In this document: piece by piece, positions 8,058 through 19,213 of the stretch | Layout of the letters: each line of letters starts with the position of its first letter | Numbering within the stretch: position 1 is the first letter of the stretch | Origin: Acanthamoeba lenticulata | Lineage: Eukaryota; Discosea; Longamoebia; Acanthamoebidae | Assembly: GCA_002179805.1 (NCBI GenBank) | Contig: NAVB01000885.1 | Span: forward strand, 1-48,137 | Direction: 5' to 3' | DNA: 48,137 bases | The notes under the pieces: generated by a model | Databases searched by the model: none | What the model saw: only the letters and a program-made list of their open reading frames with translations | What the model was told of the DNA's origin: nothing | Made by a program: the position numbers and the translations under genes

Positions 8058-11000
8058 TCATTGGGGCGGCTCCTGTTGTGACGGAGCGTAGCGCAGGTCG
8101 ACTCTACGGGCAAAGTCCAGGATGGGCGACACAATTCGCTCTTCCAGCCTGCGAACGACGACCATTGTTGGTAAACCACAGAGCCAAACGGAAGAATGGT
8201 CTTGGAAGCCGTACTTGTGGCCCTGGTTGGCGGCTACGCGGAGGATGTCGATCGTCATCTCGTAGTTGCCCATGATGTCCACATGGTCCGCTGTGCCCGG
8301 TCCGCCTCTGTGCGTCCCCCCGCTGCAGGGTGAGCGTTCCTCTCGAGAGCAGCTCGCATGGAGAAAGCGCCCGCGTACCGAAGGTCGGTAAAGACCGAAG
8401 TGGGCTGGTGGGCGTATTCGCGCGTGACGACCGGCATGTTGGCCGGGTTGTAGGGGTAGTCCGGTCGCCTCCAGCCTTCCACGCACATGTACCCTGATTG
8501 ACGAGGGGGATCGTGGCGTGATGAGGATTCATGAATGGACGAGGTCGCAAAGGATCGACTTCGCCGCAGAGGGCGACTGGGGGGAACGTACCGAGGGACA
8601 TGAGGGGTACGGTACCGTCGCCAGGCGAGTCCTGCACGCCCGACACGAGGTCGTACTCGGGATCGCTGACCTCGTTGTCTGTGTACCCACCAAGCCGTCA
8701 TCATCATGAGTGGCCAGAGACAAGCAAGCGGGTGATGATGGTGAAGATGGTGAAGGGGGTGGAACAGCGTACCAATGCGGAAGGGAACGTCGTGCTCCTC
8801 GTCCTCGATTTCTTCTCCACCGGCTTCACCGGCCTTGACCCTCTTGCTGCGCCGCACGGTCTCGCTAACGTCGGCGGCACCGTCGAAAAAGTTCGTCTCC
8901 TCGCTGGGGTCACCCACAGCAAAGCCGCCCATGTCCTGTTCCTTGACCGTCTGCTGGAGCTCGTCGGCCAAGTCCGTGTGGCGGTACACGTAAGCCCGCT
9001 CCGCGCCTGCGCGCGTAAGGCCCGCCCTCTTTAGCTCACAACACGGGATGAAGGGGAGTTCAGACAAGACTGCCCGCACCCTTGCCGACACCGTAGAGGC
9101 AGTAGATCTTCATGTTGGGTGCGTCAGGCAGGGCCGCTTCGAGCGGGTTGCTCCAGTACTTGGGCGCACGCGGCCCAACCAGCTTCCGGCCGTCGGTCTC
9201 CACGCCGTAGCTGTACACCGACCTGTTGGTGGGGCCAAGTGTCGTCGTTGGCATCATCATCATCATCATCAGCACATGTGTCAGTGCCATCATGGCGCAG
9301 AACACGAACCGGATGTAGCGCTCAAAGTGCGGGTCAGAGGCGACGGCAATCATCCAGTCGATGGCCTCGCCCATGGTCACGTTGCGCACGAGCGCGTGTG
9401 GCGGCGGCGTGGGCGCCTTGTGCTTTTTGTGGCTCTTCTTCTTTTTCGTGGCCGACGATGAACCATCCTGGAGCTTGAGATGGCGCTTGAGCGACGACTT
9501 CATTCGCTGGAAGGTGTCGCGCGTGTCCTCGTCTTGGTCCACCGCGCGCTCGTCCTCTTTCGCCACGACGGCCTCAGCCGAGGCAGCCACTACGTCCGCC
9601 GCGACTTCTGTGGCATTGGCTGTGTCGACTGGACCCAGCGATGCGGCATCCGCGCCAGGCAGAAGAAAGCTGCCGCCTGTGGGCTCGATCTCTGCATCGG
9701 CCATCTTGTTTTCGTCGGTCTTGACCTCCTCAGTCGTGGGCTCTGCGACGTCGACGACGTCAGGCTCGACCTCGGCGCCGCCGTCGGCAAGATCGAGCTC
9801 GGCCCGAACGGCCTCGTCCTCGAGGGTCTCCTCGCGCTCCTCTGGCCGGAAGGAGATCATGTGGCCCTTGACCAGCACGCCGTCGGGCGCGAACGTGGCG
9901 TTGCCCCAGATCGGGTCGCCGCCCTTGGGGAGCATCGACGCGATGCTGCCCCACGAGCGCAGCATCTCCGCGCGCTGCCGGCGCGAAAAGAAGTTCTCCA
10001 TCGCGTAGGACTCCAGCGCTGCCGCCGTAAAGAAGAGGTGAGCACGACTGGAACGAAGAAGGGACGAGCTGGAGAGGGGGGAGGAGGCAGTACCGCCAAG
10101 CTGAGCAGTGTCGCGCATCTCGCCGCTGGACAGGGAGGCCAGAGCCTTGGGTACGCCCAACATGGGACCGGCGATGTTCACCCACGACTCGATGTACTTG
10201 TCCACCCACGCGGCGCTTGCTCCGCCTGGACCCGCCTTGGTCAGCTGCCCAGAAGATGCCAACAAAAAAAAACTCGCGTTCATAAAAATTACAATAATAT
10301 AAAAAAAATAATAAAGAAGAGCGTGTGGATTACCGCCGTCGCCGTCGTTGGTGGTGGGATCAGCCTGGACCCAGTTGAGGAAGTAGAGGAACACGTTGGA
10401 GCCCATGCTGTGGGTGAGGACGACCACCTTGCGGTTGTGGTTGGTATCGTAGGCCAGCTCGATCATGTGCTTGAGCTTGGTGAAGTACTGGTCGCGCTGC
10501 TGGAGGCCTTTGAATGAGAGGCGCCAGTCGTAGGCCGCCATGAACAGGTTGTTGCTGTCGTAGCCGATGTCGGCAAAGTTCTGAATGAGTTTGCCCCACA
10601 CCCAGTAGCCCGGGAACAGATAGTCGGCGGCCTCGAGGCCCGACGCCGCCCGCAGCTTGATGCCCTCCGGGTCCAAGCCTGTCTCCCTGTCGTTTGAGGT
10701 CAGCCCTTTTGAGTCCTCTTGTCTTGTCGACCAATCAGAAGAAGAGGAGGAAGAGGGGAGAGTCGCACTTGTCGAGCATGACGTGATCGAGCCAGCATTG
10801 CTTGTCGAGGAGGAGCTTCTGCATCATCGTGACCGTACCCCAGATCCGCATACGGAAATGTTTGCTACACATGCACGAGCCGGGTGCAGGCTTTTGTTAG
10901 CGCTTACGTTCTTGGCCGCCAGCCTGCAGAGGGGTGGGCGCCAAGATACAGTGCACAGGGCCGGCCGTTCCAGATCTCGAGACCTGGTGACGATGTTGAT

Positions 11001-12222
11001 CAAAGCCAGACAGCACGACATAAAGGTCATGTGTGAGGAAGCTTGCACGACGTCGTGGCCAAAGGCGGCATTGCAACTTGAAGGATGGAGGGAGCACGAA
11101 CCGGTGCTGACAACGCCGGGGACCATGAGGACAGGGAAATGTGGCGACATTTCCTCACGAGCGCTCAGGCCGGGTCTAGTGGGGTCGAGTGTCGTTCTGC
11201 AGTGCAGCCACTCACGCGTGAGCTCATGCATAACCCCACATGCGAATCGCAGGAGGTTTTCTTTCATAAGTGGTGACTTACTTGTTGGCAAACAGCATAT
11301 TCTCCATGTAGGCCGAGATGTCGTCCAGACTGTGCTGCAGCTCCTGTAGAAAAACAGGCGTGCAAACGTCAGGCCGCAGGAGGAGCGCCCCCAAGCAATG
11401 TTTCTGGTAGGTGACGTGCCTCGGCTGCTTGTGCTGCCTTGCGCTGGGCTTTCTGTGGTCAAGTAGAGCAAAGGGATGGGTTAGGAGGAAGCTAGAAAAG
11501 AGAATGGGGGCGAGAAGATATCGTACGAGGGCGACTTCAGCTGCTCTGTGATGCGCTTCCTGTGCATAAGCCAGCGCTTCAGCATGCAGACAAGGACAAG
11601 AGCTCAAAGCAATGACATAACGTACTTCAACTACATGAACGGCTCTCTCAGTGAGTGGACGGAACTTTGAGGCCTCCTCGGCAATGATGATTAAGTCGAT
11701 GTAGAGCCACACGCAGAGCGCCGTGAGTGCACCCAGCAGGAACACGGTAAGGAACTTCTTGCTCCTGCTCCCACACCGCCCACAAGCCTCTCCTTAGGCA
11801 GGTCAAAGGCACCAGCAGACAACCAACTGGGGTCCAACGCACCCAAGGAAACCAAGGTGCCCGCCTCCATTGCCTCCCCTTCTGCGCTTCCTCTTTTTGT
11901 TGGGCTGCATCGTGCTCTCTGCATCTAGCGGCTGCATGGGCGTTTCGCTAGCACGCTTTTCTTGCACGGCACTTGCTGCAGCAGGTGTCCCAACGCTACT
12001 CTCAGTCTGCGCACTGTTCCTCTTCTTCTGCTTCTGCTTTCCCACTGCCGCACCGTCCGCATCGCTCAACGATTCAATCGATTGTTGGGCTGGCTTGGTC
12101 ACTGCAGCTGACTGTTTGCCGCCAGGGCGCGTGTCCCCCACGAGCACCCAGTCGGTATCGTCGTGCGACTTGTCGTCCTGCTGAGCGGGCGAGCGTGCTG
12201 CCCCCTTCTTCTTGCGCCCCAT
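8058..12222 (-). CDS. PDAT: Phospholipid:diacylglycerol acyltransferase (PDAT, LCAT-like)
   Basis: The protein starts with a basic, hydrophilic cytosolic region (MGRKKKG..., residues 1-125). One membrane span (FLTVFLLGALTALCVWLYI) follows after intron 11765-11842, then a lumenal alpha/beta-hydrolase. Visible family blocks are HFPVLMVPGV, RIWGTVTMMQKLLLDKQCWL, GLDPEGIKLRAASGLEAAD, MAAYDWRLSFKGLQQRD, VVVLTHSMGSNVFLYFLNWV (nucleophile Ser), SWVNIAGPMLGVPKA, DSPGDGTVPLMSLG (catalytic Asp) and ADHVDIMGNYEMTIDILRVA (catalytic His). PDAT moves an acyl group from a phospholipid to diacylglycerol, making triacylglycerol at the ER. Unusually, a charged Asp/Glu- then Lys-rich insert (about 9410-9850) interrupts the catalytic domain. 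The ATG at 12222 opens a long frame, but upstream exons are possible (see 12249-12582). Confidence 0.88.
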
Positions 12223-12248
12223 GAACAACACACGATACTGAATACCCG

Positions 12249-12582
12249 TCACCCCAGAACCCGGGAACGAGAAATCACCAAGTTAAGGCGGCGGGTGACG
12301 TCGTGCAGAGCAGCCTTCTTGCCCACGTCCCGTGTGGGCTCTTTGCACACAAGGGGATCTCTACTTTATGGCCTCTGCAGACCAATTGGCGAAAAGATAG
12401 ACTGCCACTGCGTGCCGATCGGCGGTTGCTCGAGGCCGGCTTGCAGTCATGCTCTTGTTTTGTTCGTTGCATACCGGGCATTCCTCATCACCGCCCAGAT
12501 TTATGTCGACGTTGTTGCTCACATCAACATCCACCCGGCCATTCACGTCGGTATCTCTTGCGTCTTCCCTCAAGGCCTCCAT
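12249..12582 (-). other. Candidate minus-strand exons: 5' extension of PDAT or a separate small gene
   Basis: An ATG at 12582 opens a 73-codon frame (MEALREDARDTDVNG..., with ECPVC). Further on, a short stretch with C/G-ending codons reads EPTRDVGKKAALHDVTRRLNL. If a 42-nt intron (gtgattt...ttcag) is removed after LNL, the frame runs straight into YRVLF and then the PDAT start MGRKKKG. If not, it ends at a TGA (12249-12251), 27 nt before the PDAT ATG. The joint between the two pieces is not resolved: gtgagc and gtatgc are both possible donors. Either reading is tentative. The segment lies between PDAT and the RhoGAP gene, which is transcribed the other way. Confidence 0.3.
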
Positions 12583-12700
12583 TTCTGCCTTCTAGGCCTG
12601 TGGAGGTTCGTCACACAAACACGTGGGTTGTTTGAGGCAAGGGCTTGATTCATTTTTATCTTCATGGAGACGTTTAATCAACTTAATCTCTGTCCAGGAA

Positions 12701-14647
12701 ATGGCAGATCGAACGAAGAAAGAGAAGAAGGAGAAGAAAGGAAAGGACAAAAAGGGATCAAAAATCGTTAAGGGGCTTGTCTTTGGGCGTTCCCTGGAGG
12801 AAGTGATCGAATTACAGAACAACGGACAGTTTGTGCCCAACATCGTACGCGACACAATCACTTGGCTTGAAGCCAACGGAGGTCAGTCTACTACCCTCTT
12901 GCTTGCTTGACGGCTTTGCCTTTCAGCCGCTGCCCTTTTGCGCTTCTTGTTTAGCACTGGTGCTGACTGGCGCCTGGCTGCTCCTTAGCCTTCAATGAAG
13001 AGGGTCTGTTCCGCGTGCCTGGGCAGATGACAATCATCGAGAACCTCAAGAAGGAGTACGACACACGTACGTGTCCTGCCTTATCTCTCGAGGAGCATGT
13101 TTCTGTTACTCGCGAGCCCGACGCTGATGGCCTCGTGGTTGTAGGCGGAACCGGCACGCTCGACGGGATCACCGACGTGGCATCCGTGGCGGGTCTTCTG
13201 AAGCTCTACCTGCGCGAGCTTCCGGAACCGCTCCTCGTCTTCCGATTCTACACCACCTTTGTCAAGATCGCCAGTTCGTTTCTCTGCTCTTGCCCTCTTA
13301 CTATTTATTCGTTTTGATTTTAAAAATTTAAAAATTTAAAATTCAGAAAACCCCGACGCCGAGTCCCGCCTGCGCAACCTGCGCATTCTGGTGAATGGCC
13401 TGCCTGAGGCCAACAAGGCCACGGTCTTTTACTTGCTCGAGTTCCTGGCCAAGGTCGTCGCCAACGAGAAGGTGAACAGGTATGGAGTCGAATGATCGCA
13501 CACACTTGTATTTGTGCGTGTGTGTGATGTCACAAGGCCTTGCTGAGCACATGCATCTCGTGTGCAGAATGTCTGCGGCCAATCTGGCGATGATCTTCTC
13601 GCCCAACCTCTTGCGAACGGAAAAAGAAGAGCTCTCGCAAATCATGATGGAGGCTGGCTACCTGACAAGCATCATCAAGCTCATGATTGAGGAGATCGAC
13701 TTCCTAACCAACGTACGCTGTCCTTTGTCAAATTTAATTCTGAAAATTCTAAAGTCATGAGAAACAGAAAACCGATCGGCCAGCCACGGTCAAGAGTTTG
13801 TCAGGATCGATGATTGTCAAGCCGGAACTGGTACGTACTCTAACATACTTCTTATACCCTCTATGTAAATACTCCTTGCCTTGCGTCCGCTTATCCATTT
13901 ATCCATTCGTGTTCTTCTCCATTGGTATTACGCGCTGTACGCTCTATCGATATCCATGCATGGGCTGCATCCTATCCATCATCGGGCCTGCTCTCCCCCA
14001 GGAGGAGGAGACCACCAACCCAAGTAGCAGCAATGATGCGGCTACTGAAGTGCGCTTTTCTATATCTCTATAGCTTTATACCTTACGTCCGACCAGGCTT
14101 TTTTTTGTATTTATTCATTTTATTTATTTATTTATTTATTTATTCATCGTTGGTGTGATCATTAATCTTTCATTTCTATCTTGTGTTTGTTACTTTTGAT
14201 GTTGTACAGGTGCCGCTGGATGAGATGAAGAAGCGAATGTCGCTGCGAGGCAGCTCGGGCGAGATCAGGGCCTTCCTCGCAGCCGAACACAAGAAAGAGG
14301 ACGAGCGCAAGGCCAAGCAGCAAGAGGAAAACAAAGACGCTGAGGAAGACGAGAAGAACGACTTGGACCAGGACAAAAAGCCGGCGGACGCCGAGAGCAG
14401 CAGCTCGGCCAGCGAGCAGAAGAGGAAGGAGCTGGAAGATATCAAGCAAAAGGTCAAGGAGAAGGAGGACCTTCTCCGGCGCCTCCGCGAACAGCTCGAT
14501 GAGTCCGACAACAACAGCAGCGAGGCCGAGCCCGAGGATGCCGGCGGCGAGGGCAGCGAGGACGACGCCACAGAGGCCAAGAGCGGCGCCACTACCGCCA
14601 CCAACCGAGTCCTCGGCCTCCAGCTCGACGAGTTTGGTGGCCAATGA
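12701..14647 (+). CDS. RhoGAP-domain protein
   Basis: A short Lys-rich start (ADRTKKEKKEKKGKDKK) leads into a RhoGAP domain spread over several exons. Visible motifs: VPNIVRDTITWLEANG, FNEEGLFRVPG (with the catalytic arginine finger), DVASVAGLLKLYLRELPEPLL, LRNLRILVNGLPEANKATV, and MSAANLAMIFSPNLLR. The domain covers roughly the first 230 residues. The C-terminal third, from about 14210, is an acidic/lysine-rich coiled coil (KRKELEDIKQKVKEKEDLL). It should speed GTP hydrolysis on Rho/Rac-type GTPases and so act on the actin cytoskeleton. The ATG at 12701 lies just after a possible 5' UTR intron acceptor (tgtccag). Neighbouring introns are AT-rich; the one at about 14060-14210 carries a TTTA repeat. 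Confidence 0.86.
14118..14145. repeat. TTTA microsatellite in a RhoGAP intron
   Basis: About six tandem copies of a four-base TTTA unit lie inside the intron before the last coding exon of the RhoGAP gene. Confidence 0.8.
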
Positions 14648-14867
14648 GCCCGCCGCAGTTGTGTTTATGTGCCACTTGTCAAGTCGTGCGAGTAAGAGAG
14701 ATGGAGGTGTGGTGAGGTAAGAGAGGGAGAAGGAGAGGGATGGAGAGAAGGAGGATTCCTGTACTTTAGACTGTATTTTTGCCCCTTGACTACAACTACA
14801 AAACACCACTTCTTTGTAGACCAAGGGTCTTCTCCTCCCTCTTCCTCATTGTACCTCCAAAAGGCCC

Positions 14868-15753
14868 TCAGAGTGGGAGGACGGTGCGGGCCGTGCCCAG
14901 GAGGAACTGCTGGCAGAAGGGCACGTACGAAGCGCCGTACCTGCCCGCACAATTGAAATTGTTTTGTGAGCACCAACGCCATGTACGAAGGAACAGACAA
15001 GAGAGGTACACACCAGAGCGCGGCGCAAAACTGGATGATGACCATGATCAACGTGAGGCCTGAATTGTGCAGCTGTGTGGTGGTGACAAGGTCAGATCTC
15101 GTATCAAAAGGGGAGGAGGAGCTTCAGCGCGTAGACGCACCGAGAGTGCTGCGTAAAGAGTGCCTCCCATCGCGCCAAAGTATATGAGTGTTGACAAATA
15201 ACGAGTTGGTTGGAACATTGACTGCAGCTGCTTCCACGGGCCCATTAAGAAGAACGTGCTGAAGGAGAGAAGAGGGGGTTAGGTTCGAGGTTGGCGGCAA
15301 AGGGCGGAATATAGCACCTGCCAATAAGGAAGAGGGAACCCACAGTGTAGAACTTGGCAAATGTTCGTGGAACCACAAGAAACCAGGTCGACTGTGGCCC
15401 TCACGTATGAGCTGAAGTAGCGGGCCACAAACGCGGTGAAGAAGCGGGTACCATGAAGCAAAAGACAACACCTAAGGCTAAGCAAACGGCAAACCCTATA
15501 ATTCGCTGGAAGCACACTGCTTCAATGCACAGTTTCCACAGAAGGCAGTGTGCCGCGGAGTGCGTACCCTGCCGCCGAGCGCCAGCCAGCGTCAGAACCA
15601 GCCACGTTGCTGCAACCGCGGAGAAGAGAGGGCGTACTTTTTCCAGGAGAGGGAAGTGGCCGCATCAAGCTCCTCTAAATAAGTTGGCGGGCGAGCAGGC
15701 GCCATCCCCATCATGGACTTGGCCGAGGCCAGACCCGCACTCAGTGTCTCCAT
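14868..15753 (-). CDS. SFT2: SFT2-family Golgi/endosome transport membrane protein
   Basis: Six exons (15638-15753, 15452-15505, 15318-15391, 15141-15258, 15014-15072, 14868-14940) give about 164 residues. The family pattern is clear: EELDAATSLSW, RIIGFAVCLALGVVFCFM (span 1), FAKFYTVGSLFLIGSTFFLM (span 2), GPWKQLQSMFQPTRYLST, then spans 3 and 4 ending WYGASYVPFCQQFLLGTA. SFT2 proteins help endosome-to-Golgi vesicle fusion in yeast. All junctions agree in phase except the first: exon 1 ends AAAAA in phase 2, whereas exon 2 needs phase 0, so one base is missing or the splice is unusual. The start at 15753 was preferred because it is the furthest in-frame ATG. It is divergent from the PNGase F-like gene, with 144 bp between starts. 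Confidence 0.82.
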
Positions 15754-15897
15754 CTTTGGTTTCTTTGTTTTAATTCTTGTTTCCTTTTGAATTCTTTTCG
15801 TACTTGCGCCCGGTCACAAAAATCCTGGATCGTTTAAATATGAGAAATTTCGCGCTTGTGTGCGCACAAGGCGTGGCACGACAAGCAAAAACGCACA

Positions 15898-18820
15898 ATG
15901 CAAGAAACCAACAGGTGCTGCATGCTGCTCTTGCTCACCACCGCTGTGGTGGTCTTGGTCTTGACCGCGGCCACCAGCGCCGCGGCAGACGCACTGGTGC
16001 CTGGGTCTGAGGCGCCTGCGTTTTCGCTGCCCACCTTGAACGGGGGCACGTTCAACTTTGATCCAAAGGTCAAGCGCTCAGGTCCCGTCCTCTTCTACGC
16101 TTACAACTCGCAGGATGCCTTCTCGAAAGCCATGTGGACCACAGACGCCTATCTCGATGACTTCCTGTTGAACGCCTCGCAGACCAGGTACCTGGCCTTA
16201 AGTTCTGTACGCTCGCAGAGTTTAACCTCGGAACCAGCGAGTACGTGTTCATGTCATATGCGCAGGACACGGCAGAGCAGGAGGTCATGGAGATGCTCTC
16301 TCGGTTGATCACACGGATGAAAGCTCTCGACTTCCCTGGAGGCATGTTCACTCTGTTGCTTGCAGCAAAGATGTGCGTTGTTGTTGACTTTGGGTCCGCC
16401 CCAGTTCGCGTGCAGCAATGGATGGACAGGCTCCACTTTGTGCCTGAGCCTGTCTACAACCTCAATCAAACGTGGTTGCCCGGCCTGCTCGATAAGTGGA
16501 ACAGCACCATCTACCAGCTCACCGTCAAGGTCTTGCTTCTGCCAATTACGGCATTTCAAACGCACACAGCGAGCATCCTCGTGTTACTGACGCAACGACG
16601 AACGCAGGTGAACAACTTTGTGTTCCCAGAGGCGCGGCTCGACGCTCGATACGACTGGCTGCCCTACGCCTTCCTCACCTTCTCGAGTACGACCCAAGAC
16701 TTGCGCCTCTTTTGTTCATGTAGGCTCTTGCTGAGAAAGAGGAACATGAATGAATGAACAGGTGACCAAGAGCTGGAGATTGCCTACTTTGGCGACGGAT
16801 GCGGTGGTCAACCTGCGCAAAACGTTTCCGGTACGGCTTTCAGGACAACCTTGGCCTCTCTATCAATGCTCTTCTCCTCATGGCTTCCCTCCTGTGCCGA
16901 CGTATGCAGGCAAGCTGGCCCTCATCTCGCGCTCGCCCTTTGGGCCCGAGTGCGATTGGTTCACCAAGGTCAGCAACGCGCAGCAGGCCAACGCGATTGG
17001 TGTTATCGTCTACAGCGACCCTGAGAAGCCCCTCATCGACATGAATTGCCTGAGTGCGCTACACTTTCTCCGTTTTTCCTGATGATGTCAAGCTAAGTGC
17101 TGTGCGCAGACAACAAGGAATGCAACACGCAGCTCAGCATCCCTGGGACCATGATCGGCTACCAGTCGGGTCTTGCCCTCCGCTCCCTTTTGTCTGACCC
17201 CAGGTTCGGCTTCGTTCTAACTGTCACTTGTCTCTTTGTTGGACCGTAACATCATCAAATGCACATTCGTTTGGCACAGCAACAAGATTACGGTGCGCTT
17301 CACCAACGTGACGGTGCCCGGATTCTACCTCGTGATCGACCAGCAAGCTCGCATTCAAGGTGAACAGATGTCTCTGCTCTGTCTTTCATGACACAACGTT
17401 GCTAACATGCATGAGTGGTGCTGATCTTCTTATTCAGAGCTGGGATGGCTCAAGATGCCCACGCTCATGCACTACGCTTGGGCTTCCCAGTGGTACGATT
17501 ACTACACCCGCATGCTAAGTCAAGTCGCTTCCTACGACGTCACGATCCCCATCGCCCGCGACATCGTACGGAGGCTCAGAGTGACCTGTCGCGCATGCAC
17601 CACGCACACTGACGGCTTCCGACGGCGCAGGTGAACCAAAACACGATGTACACGGCTCGCGTCAAGATGCCGCCGCGTAGCGAGATCCTCCAGACTTGGT
17701 CCGACGTCACGCTCGATCTCGCCATGTCGTGCCTGGGCACGCGGGACGAGGACTGCCCCATCTGGTACTGTCTGTAACAGCTGTTACAGACAGGCGAAGA
17801 GAAGACCGGTGGACATTCTCACCATTCCAAGGGAACTGGTCGGGTGTGCTTCAGGGACCGGCTGTACTTCATGCGCGTGTGCTGCGATGGCAGCCCGGAC
17901 TTCCTGTGCGAGCGCGAGATCGGCAGGTGGATCACGCCCTTCCGCCGTCGCGTGGGCCGGTGGCTCACCCCTTCTCAGCCCCTCGTCTCACTCCTCACCT
18001 ACAGCCCGACCGCTGGTTCGTAAACTAAAGTTGTGCTTTTTCTTCGTTTCTAGAATTGCTTTTTTTATTTACTTATCCATTTATTTATGTAATTTTATGA
18101 CTATTTTGCAGACTATGGCCAGCCCTTCTACTGCAACTTTACGTTTGGTACCGGCACGAACGAGCCGTGGGTGTCGACCGTCAACCTGCTCGCCAAGCGC
18201 AGCTCAGCTCAGCTTCCGCGCCCGCTGTCCTTTGACGGCAAGCCGCCGACCGACGCGGCCGTCATCGCTCCTCGCCGGGTGCAGTTCCTCTATGCTGGCG
18301 GGAACTGGGACGTGAACTACACCTACAGCCCCGTCCGGTTCGAAGTGCCCCGCGGTACCGTCAAGACGGAGCTCGTGACCATCATCACGGGCCACGGGAG
18401 CGACGTCGATGGCTGTGGCGAGTTCTGCAACATCGTGCACACGTTCGTGGTCAACGACAAGTACAGCCACGTGCAGAGCAACCCGCAGGCCGCCACGGCG
18501 CTGGGCTGTGCCAACGAGGTTGGGGCCGGCTCCATTCCCAACGAGCACGGCACTTGGCTCTACGGTCGTGGAGGTGAGCTTCTTCTCTCTCCTGTCCCCA
18601 AGAGGAAGAACAGAAAGGGCTGACTTTTGGTTTTCTTTGCTCGACTTGTGGGCTAGGCTGGTGTGATGGCATGAACGTGAAGCCCTACGTCAAGGACATC
18701 ACCGCGGAGCTGGTGCCGGGAGGCAACAAGATCAGCTACTACGCCACATTCGACGGTCAGCCGCCCCACCAGACCGGCGGCTACATCGTGATGTCATCCT
18801 ACCTCGTCTTTTGGTCCTGA
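15898..18820 (+). CDS. Secreted PNGase F-like peptide-N-glycosidase with thioredoxin-like and PA regions
   Basis: An N-terminal signal peptide is evident (CMLLLLTTAVVVLVLTAATS). Next comes a thioredoxin/peroxiredoxin-like start (LVPGSEAPAFSLPTLNGG), then a protease-associated-like region (GKLALISRSPFGPECDWF, NAQQANAIGVIVYSDPE, TMIGYQSG). The C-terminal half resembles the PNGase F fold: CPIWDRLYFMRVCC, EIGRWITPFRR, LVTIITGHGSDVDGCGEFC, HTFVVNDKYSHVQSN and HGTWLYGRGGWCDG. Such enzymes cut the amide bond between Asn and N-glycans. About eleven short introns interrupt the gene. Family membership rests on the WDR, EIGR(W/F)ITP and GHG...C.EFC patterns; activity is inference. The product would be secreted or lysosomal, suited to digesting glycoproteins of engulfed prey. 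Confidence 0.78.
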
Positions 18821-19213
18821 GCTTTGGCCACAGTCTGCTAAGACCCAACAAGAGGCAAAAGAGTACTTTGGCTACCAGCAGGAGCCAACTTCACAGGTTT
18901 CCAAGCCAACAAGTTGAAAATAAATGAGTCATGCGGAGTGTCCTGATCACAGACATCACTACGCAGTCCCGTCGTCAGGCAAGGTGCTGGGCGATAACGA
19001 AAATATGTGAATCTCGTTAGACGACCATTAGGAAAGTTATGGCTCATGCCCAGTTCTAGCTGGAATTTGCTGGTGTGCTAATTGGATGAAAGTGAAGAAA
19101 TATGGTGATTGGTAGCCCTTTTAATTCAAGCGGAGTTGATCCAGATATCAAAAAAGTTGTTCTCACTTCTCACCTTCACAAGCACACACTTACCACACCA
19201 CCAACAACGCTTC
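18821..19213. other. Intergenic region, no gene seen
   Basis: 393 bp between the PNGase F-like gene and the damaged secreted-protein gene. Frames are short and AT-rich with no splice-joined coding pattern. It should hold the 3' UTR of the first and the promoter of the second. Confidence 0.5.

Noticed and set aside
9480..10517. Long plus-strand frame (345 codons) inside the PDAT gene
   Set aside because: It is antisense to conserved PDAT exons and arises from their C/G-rich third positions; no domain is seen.
14118..14145. CRISPR or mobile-element interpretation of the repeat
   Set aside because: It is a simple four-base microsatellite in an intron without spacers, terminal repeats or transposase.
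18838..19047. Minus-strand 70-codon frame in the intergenic region
   Set aside because: No codon bias, no splice partner, no recognised motif.
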